In this document: positions 57,980 through 64,000 of the stretch, piece after piece | How the letters are laid out: each line of letters begins with the position of its first letter | Position numbering within the stretch: position 1 is the first letter of the stretch | From: Nigrospora sphaerica | Lineage: Eukaryota > Ascomycota > Sordariomycetes > Amphisphaeriales > Apiosporaceae | Length of the DNA stretch: 64,000 bases | Assembly: GCA_018287875.1 (NCBI GenBank) | Contig: JAGVVL010000015.1 | Coordinates: forward strand, 1,984,001 to 2,048,000 | Reading direction: 5' to 3' | The notes under the pieces: model-generated | Told to the model about the DNA's origin: nothing | Seen by the model: the letters and a program-made list of their open reading frames with translations, nothing else | The model's database searches: none | Translations under genes and position numbers: made by a program

Positions 57980-59664
57980 TCAATATGTCAGCCTCGCCGC
58001 CACCCCGATGGCGCCCGCTAGCTTCTCCTCAAACGCCTCAAAAGTCCGGGATCGCCACCAGCTGTGCCCGATGACAGCCACCTCTGCGACACGCGGCGCC
58101 ACGGGCCGGAGGAGTTCGGCCACCAGCGCCGGGAGGGTAGTGCGGGAAGGATCATCTTCCTCGTTGTTCTTCTCCTCCCACCCCTCCTCGAAGGACTCAT
58201 CTTGGCCGTGCTCGGCGTATCGTTTCGCGTCCTCGGCCCACCGACGCATCTTGCATTCGAGGTACGTCAGAGCGGAGGTGGGGTAGAGGTCGAAGTAATC
58301 ATAGTGGCAGCGCTCGATGCCCGACAGGCCTTGGTACGCCGCGTTGATCCCCCGCGCCTTGGCGTTGGCCCCGGCCTCGGGGGCGGCACGCGGGGGCCCG
58401 GAGAGGCGACGCGCAGCTTGTCGTGATGGCGGGCGCGGACGAGGGTGCGGTACTGCGCGCGGACCTGCCCCTCGGTCGCGTTGACAGGCACCTGCAGGAC
58501 CTCGGAGTGCGTCGGCCCGGGATGGGTGGAAAAGGCGGGGAAATCGTCCCCCAGACGGGGCGGCGCCGTGCCCGTCGGGCCCACGGCCGCCCCCACCAGG
58601 GCGCCGAGGGCGAGGGCCAAGACGAACACACCGAGCGCGACCCAGAGGGCCCGGCCGTGCTCGCCCAGCCCGCGCCCGCGCGCGTCATCGTTGTGAGGGA
58701 GGCCGTAGGTCGGCGGCGGCGGTGCTGGCGACGGGGGTGCGGACCGTCCAGGCGATGCCTCTCTGCTGCCCTAGACCGCAGCCGGAGGGGTCTAGCGGAG
58801 CGCCGCCTGATGGCGCCCGTCGTCGGCGCCCGGGGGGGACGAGGCGCCCCACGACGTCTGGGACGGCGTCGGCGTGTGCTGCACCGGCGCCTTTTCCTTA
58901 TCCGAGCCGGGCAACCACCACCTCCGCGTTGCGTCGCCCGCGAAGTCATCCTCCCCAAAATCTCCGCCCTCGGTGCGAGCGCCCGCCTTGTCATCAACCT
59001 CGGCCGTTCGGAACCCCCGAGGCGCAGCGGCGGCCTCGTCGGAGACGCGGTACCAAGCGCCATCGTGGAGGACGAACCGCTTGTCCTCGGTGTCGGACAC
59101 GGCGTATTCGTGGTCGCCGAGGTATTGACCGTAATTGGAAATCTCGTCCCGGATCCCCAGGTATGCTCCTCCGCCGCCGCCGTCGTCGTAGTAGGCGTCG
59201 CCTGACTCGTACGCGACCGCCCCGCCGGACTGCGCATCCCATCCCCACCCCTCAACGTCGTTGGCGATGGAGAAAAAATTGTCGTCGTCGTCCTCGCCCA
59301 GACAGGCATGACCGCTCCTCATCAGGGCAATGGCATCACCACCTTGGCGGGGGCCGGGGACAACCTCGTCGCCCGTGGCGGCCGTGTCAGCCGACGCGCG
59401 CTGGTCCCTGTCAGCACCACCAGGGTTGCTGTCAGCCAGATTAGTGGGATCGGCGTCACTGGCCGGGGTGATGCAGTTACGCGGCGGTGAGGGGGGCGGG
59501 TCCGGTGCGGCGTCGGCCCTCACGATGGTGCTCGATGCGGGCGACCTGTCCGCACCGGCGCCGCTTTCCGCTTTGTCTGGCGACGCTCCCCGCCGGCGGA
59601 CCTCGCCGTCCCCTTGGCTTGGGTGGTCGCGGCGGTCGGACGATGTCGTGCTTTTGTCGTCCAT
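57980..59664 (-). pseudogene. Membrane-anchored J-domain-like protein, apparent frameshift and two in-frame stops (or unresolved introns)
   Basis: The frame opens at MDDKSTTSS (59664, context GCCATGG). It runs through a disordered acidic region (DDDDNFFSIANDVEGWGWD, then a Gly/Tyr/Asp-rich stretch and KRFVLHDGAWYRVSD) to a TAG at 58792, with a second TAG at 58771 in the same frame. A 114-nt GT...AG segment, 58771-58884, would remove both stops and keep phase, though its branch site is weak. Downstream the same frame gives a membrane helix (WVALGVFVLALALGALVG) and J-domain helices I-II (SEVLQVPVNATEGQVRAQYRTLVRARHHDK). The canonical HPD is HHD. Helix III (KARGINAAYQGLSGIERCHYDYF) and the C-terminus (to 57980) lie in a different frame. 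The shift falls in a run of five C around 58382-58386. Either one base is missing in the assembly or the gene is decaying. Family: fungal DnaJ-like, Hsp70-stimulating role doubtful without HPD. Confidence 0.6.
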
Positions 59665-61160
59665 GGCGGGGAAGCTATGGCTCCTGGTGGCAGGCGGTGG
59701 GGACCCGTCATGGCAACGGTGAGGGTGTGGCAGGAGGTGATCAAGTGTCGTGGTGGTGAAGGCCATGTTTGCGGGTATCGGGATCTGACCAGGTCTGCTG
59801 ATGGCCCCAACGGACGGCAAACGGGTTGCTTGAGGTGCAACGGACTGGGGTTTGGCGGTTCGATGCGATGATGCCATGTGCTATTCCCGTGAGCAGTCTT
59901 TATGTCTATATACTCTTGGACCACCTCAAGATATATCCCGGCTCCCACAAGCAACAGAGGTTAAGCATCTCGGTTTTGCGCGAGCAAGCCGGTTGTTTCT
60001 TAGGTATCCAAGCCGGCCGACTCACCGTCCTTTGTCCATGGTTGTTCTGCAGTACCACCGTCTGTGGCGCACACTTTTTTGTTCGCCTTGTCTGGGGGCT
60101 TGGGCTCCGTACGCGGCGACGGCGGGTGTGAAGGAAAAGCCATACAAAGCATAGGAAGAAATGAACCAGCCAGGCAAATGGCCCGTTGCCTGTCGAAGAT
60201 GCTAGAGGAACCCGTATTTCTTTCTCCCATCCGCGGTTGACATCCCGGCTTCCACCTCGGGGGTCAAGTGGTCTCTTAAGGCGGTGTTGACCTCTACGCT
60301 CTTCCGCGTACCGTACGCCCTCAAATATAAGCAGAGGTCTCTAGGGTCCTGCGAAGCGGTCAGTGCCGTAATTCCAGCAGCCCTACAGCATTACCAGCTC
60401 TGTGTAATGCGCAGAGGCGAGCAGGATATCCCGTCCGGCCAGGGCGAGTACGTACCACGTAGGCTATTTGATGCACCGTGTGCCCAAGGTCTGACTTCGG
60501 CAGGTTCAGCACGCGGGTCGCCCCCTTCATCGCGAATTCCTGCAGGGGGAAGTGGCAGTAAGTGCTGGCAACAATAAATTGCGATGGGAATCGTAGGAAT
60601 CAAAGTAGACGAGGCGCGGTATGTCTACCAGAAGTACTAAGAAGATTGGTGGGTAGGAGGGTTCTGCTCAGTGTGTCCAATAGGGACTTTTCCGGTGCAA
60701 CAAAGCAGATAATATATCCACTGCATTTCACGTCCATTATGCTGGCCGTGTTATGGCAGAGTTTCCCGTAGCGGCGATAGACGCTCCCGTATCAATCTAG
60801 CCTATACTCAACTTAGTCTTAGGGGTGCAACGGAGCGCAAAGCAGGGTCTCTCAGTTAATGTATTTCCTTGAGTCGAAGATATACGTATAGCGCAGAAGA
60901 GGACGGTGTGATTCAGGAGGCCCTATGACCGCCGCCCGTGGCATTGTCGTCCCCTATAGCCACATCAGGCTGCTGCAAGTCGGCAAACAATGGTCGTGAG
61001 AAAGTACCACCCATCCGCCGACATAGAAAGCTGTGTACCATTCAAGGCCGTCTCTGCGGTCTGGCGCTACACTCCATACCAGACCGGTAACTAGAATGCT
61101 TCATTTCTATTCGGATTGTGGGTGACCCTTCCGGGGACTGTTGCGGAGACCGTCACCGCA
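59665..61160. other. Intergenic, J-domain-like gene to ATM1
   Basis: About 1.5 kb holding the upstream region of the J-domain-like gene and the 3' flank of ATM1. The former frame stays open upstream to 59877 without a better start. No other gene or RNA was recognised. Confidence 0.6.
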
Positions 61161-63324
61161 TTATTTGCGATCGGTCTCTTCTTTATTGCCTTCAGTGCTG
61201 AAGAGCGTTTCCTGGGCTAGTGAGAGAACGTTAGCAAACGACGGGGGCCGCGAACCCGGTAATCGAACACATACCTGTCCAGAGCTCCGAGTAGAGCCCG
61301 TCGCGGTCGATGAGCTCCTGGTGCGTGCCCATCTCGGCGACGCTGCCTTCCCTGAGCACGATGATCAGGTCGGCGTCATATATGGTACGCAGCCGGTGGG
61401 CCACAAAGACGCTGGTCCGGGATTTTTCCTTCAGAATGCTGTTGATGTTCTGCATGAGCGCCTGCTCCGTGTGCGTGTCGAGCGCACTTGTCGCTTCGTC
61501 AAAGAAAAGCAGCGGGGGGTCCTTCAGCAAGAGCCGCGACACGGCCAAGCGCTGCTTCTCGCCACCACTTATCATCAGTCCACGCTCGCCGACCTTGGTG
61601 TCGTAGCCGGCGGGCCAGCTGGAAATGATGTCGTGTATCCTCGCCCGCTTGGCCGCCGCAATGACCTGCGACTCCGAAGCGGCCAGGTTGCCGTACTTGA
61701 TGTTGTGACCCACGGTGTCGTTGAACAGCGGCGTTTCCTGCGGGACAACACCAATGGCCTGGCGCAGCGAATCCACCGTGACGTCCTGGATGTTTTGGTC
61801 ATCAATGAAGATCTTGCCCGACTCCACATCGTAGAAGCGGAACAGGAGACGCAACAGCGTCGACTTTCCGCAACCACTTGGGCCCACAATGGCCACCTTC
61901 TTTCCGGCGGGAATCGTGACACTGAGGTTCTTGAGGATGGGCCGCTGCGGGAGGTAACCAAAAGTTACGTTCTCGAACCGCATTTCGCCACCCTTGGTGA
62001 GTTGCAGCGCCTTGGCGTCGGGCTTTTCCTTGATGGCCACGTTGACCTTTTGGAGGTTGAAGAGCGTCTCCATGTCCAGCAGCGATTGTCTCAGCTCCCG
62101 GTAGACGGAGCCCAGGAAATTCAGCGGCACAGACAGCTGAAAGACGAGCTGGTTGACCATGACCAAGTCTCCAACGGTCAACGACCCGGCCGCCACTCCG
62201 TTAGCGGCAAGGTACATCATGCCCGTCAGAGCGCTTGAGAAGATGAGGTTCTGCCCGCTGTTCAGGAAGGCCAGGGACGTGGCAACCTTGATGGAGCTCT
62301 TTTCATAGTCGAGCAAGGACTTGTCGTAGCGGGCGACCTCGAATTTCTCATTGTTGAAGTACTTGACGGCCTCGTAGTTGATCAGCGAGTCAACCGCGAC
62401 GGTGGAGGCTTTGTTGTCGGCGGCATTGGCCTGCCGCCGGAACTTGGTCCTCCACGCCGTCGTCCAGATCGTGAAGGCGGAATAAGCCGACATGGTCAGC
62501 ACGGTGATGGCCGCAAATTTGGCCCCATACTGCCAGGTCAGGATGCCGCACACCATGGAGATCTCGAGGGCCGTAGGCAGGATGTGAAACACCATGCTTG
62601 TCAGCAGGAAGCTGATACCCTTGGTTCCGCGGTCCATGGCGCGCGTCAAGCCACCGGTCTGCTTGCTGAGGTGGAAGTTGAGGTCGAGGCGCAGCAGGTG
62701 GTCAAATACGTTGCCGGCGACCTTCCGGATGGCCTTCTGGGCCACGCTCGCGAACACGGCGTTGCGCAGCTCCTGGAACAACGTCGCGCCTATCCGCGTG
62801 GCGCCGTAGGCCAGTATCATGCTGCCGGCGATGACGGTGGCGTTCCCACCCATGGCGCCGACGTCGACGTTCATAGCGTCCACGATGCTCTTGAAATAGA
62901 AGGGAACCTGCACGTTCAACACCTTGGCCCCCACCAGCAAGGAGACGGCCAGGCTGACGCGCAATTTCGTGCTCAAGCTATCCTTGGGCCACAAGTAGTG
63001 AGCCATCTCCTTCATGATGGCCCAGTCCGCCTTCCGCTGTTCTTGCGCGTTCTTGTCCGGGGTGGCCAGCGGGTCTGTGGAGGAGCGCGCCGCCTTTGTG
63101 GTCGTCGCCGGCTGAGGCCGCTTAGCCGCGTCCTTGGGCTTCGCATCGTTCGGCGGCGGAGGGTTCGCGTAATGACCAAAGGGCAGGTATTGCCACGCCG
63201 CGAAAGCATATACGGGCCCGGGGCCGGCCCGGGGGCGACAGGGCCGGCCGCTACGGCCGAGCGAGGACGAGGCCAGACATGGCGGGCGGCAGACGGGGGC
63301 CCTCGCGATACTCCTCAGAATCAT
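61161..63324 (-). CDS. ATM1: ATM1, mitochondrial iron-sulfur cluster-related ABC transporter (two exons)
   Basis: Half-size ABC exporter of the mitochondrial inner membrane. Family members export a glutathione-linked sulfur or Fe-S intermediate from the matrix for cytosolic Fe-S protein assembly. Exons 61275-63324 and 61161-61216 join in phase to 701 residues. The 58-nt intron has a perfect GCTAAC branch site and supplies the last 18 codons (ending ETDRK). Residues 1 to about 45 are Arg/Ser/Pro-rich, a mitochondrial presequence. Transmembrane domain at about 118-420, including the [13 protein letters not shown] loop typical of Atm1. The nucleotide-binding domain has Walker [10 protein letters not shown] (481-489), Q-loop Q529, signature ISGGEKQR (585-592), Walker B LLFFDE (605-610) and H-loop H643; all catalytic residues are intact. 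The start is the first ATG in the frame. Long plus-strand open frames across this gene are antisense shadows. Confidence 0.97.
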
Positions 63325-64000
63325 TTCGCGCTTGTTTCACGACCAGTCATCGTCGGTAGTCGGTGGAGCAAGAGTCGTTCGGAGGCGCGTCGAGGGACGA
63401 CAGAGGGAACTGCTGGAGGAGTCGAGGGACCAGGCCTGACCCGGCTCTAAGCGAGGTAGAAGCGTGGATCGGCAAGAAATTGGGAAGGACTACGCGTCTT
63501 CCTCCGCAGCGACAAGGAGCCAAGGACTGCCGGACGCGGTCGCACCTCAATTGGCCCAGACGAGCAGACGTTTAGCTTGGGGTCCCGGGCCGGACTGAAA
63601 GTCGAGCTTCGCCGATGCGATCCATGAATCGGTTCCGAGAGCGGGAAGGCGCAAGTGGGGTCTGCTTCTGATGTCAGGCAGTCGTATAAATGAGGTGGGT
63701 ATGAGAGCCGAGCACGCCCAAAATTTGACGATCGCGCAATCGCCGCATCGGCTACGGGTTTAACCGCCTCGGAGCTAACCACCAAATCCCGCAACCAGGA
63801 CGGCGGGTTATAAGACAGGTTTTTACCCATCAGAATGTTAATAGGCGATGGCGCTGCCTCGCCCGCTTCGGGGGCTTTCATTAGAACAACAGTAGAACAA
63901 CAGTAGAACAACAGTAGAACAACAGTAGAACAACAGTAGAACAACAGTAGAACAACAGTAGAACAACAGTAGAATAACGACAACTAGCGAGAGACGAACT
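63325..64000. other. ATM1 upstream region
   Basis: Presumptive ATM1 promoter followed by a minisatellite at the far end. No clear TATA box on the minus strand and no gene. The minus-strand frame 63447-63983 owes its first part to the 11-bp repeat and is not supported. Confidence 0.6.
63882..63980. repeat. 11-bp minisatellite, eight perfect copies plus one diverged
   Basis: The unit TAGAACAACAG is repeated head to tail eight times without a mismatch (63882-63969), followed by one diverged copy to 63980. It starts about 560 bp upstream of the ATM1 start codon. An 11-bp unit is not a multiple of three, so it does not encode a uniform peptide repeat. Confidence 0.95.

Noticed and set aside
57980..63324. 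A functional link between the J-domain-like gene and ATM1 (J proteins act in Fe-S biogenesis)
   Set aside because: The J protein resembles neither Jac1 nor a mitochondrial protein, has HHD not HPD, and adjacency alone is weak evidence in a fungal genome.
61141..63450. Long plus-strand open frames (61141-62238 and 62584-63450) across ATM1
   Set aside because: They are antisense shadows of the GC-rich ATM1 coding sequence; the minus-strand frame carries all ABC-transporter motifs.

Overview
The window is nuclear DNA of a filamentous ascomycete fungus, most likely a Sordariomycete. The evidence is the gene set (a Gti1/Sge1/Ryp1-type WOPR regulator, a 2EXR protein, a DUF3632 protein, a linker histone H1, mitochondrial AsnRS and ATM1) and the introns. 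Most introns are 49-129 nt with GT...AG ends, and many have a CTGAC or GCTAAC branch site shortly before the acceptor. The sequence is GC-rich and gene-poor. I can support eleven protein-coding loci in 64 kb. The rest is intergenic DNA with simple repeats and scattered TAGGTA/TACCTA motifs. I found no tRNA, rRNA, CRISPR array or intact transposon.

Layout. 1-1493 (-): first ~497 codons of a proline-rich disordered protein that runs off the left edge. 4620-5655 (-): histone H1, five exons, with a TATA box upstream. 15950-17308 (-): the WOPR-domain regulator, alone between gene-free stretches of about 10.3 kb and 14.4 kb. 31735-33385 (-): mitochondrial asparaginyl-tRNA synthetase, three exons. 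It is divergent from 35671-36904 (+), a microbial-type poly(ADP-ribose) glycohydrolase-like protein with four exons. 42927-44040 (+): 2EXR-family protein. 45901-46212 (-): small single-pass membrane protein. 51801-52688 (-): DUF3632-family protein with an in-frame 57-nt intron. 56975-57343 (+): small basic protein of unknown function. 57980-59664 (-): membrane-anchored J-domain-like protein with an HHD in place of HPD and an apparent frameshift. 61161-63324 (-): ATM1, the mitochondrial half-size ABC exporter. An 11-bp minisatellite lies at the right edge.

The genes do not form a cluster or pathway. They are housekeeping genes (H1, AsnRS, ATM1) mixed with fungus-specific families. AsnRS and ATM1 are both mitochondrial but lie 28 kb apart, so nothing suggests co-regulation. 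I see no convincing new multi-gene system. The most interesting points are the isolation of the morphogenesis/virulence regulator in very long non-coding flanks, the damaged or miscalled J-domain gene, the tiny exons of H1, and the DUF3632 intron whose retention would keep the frame open.
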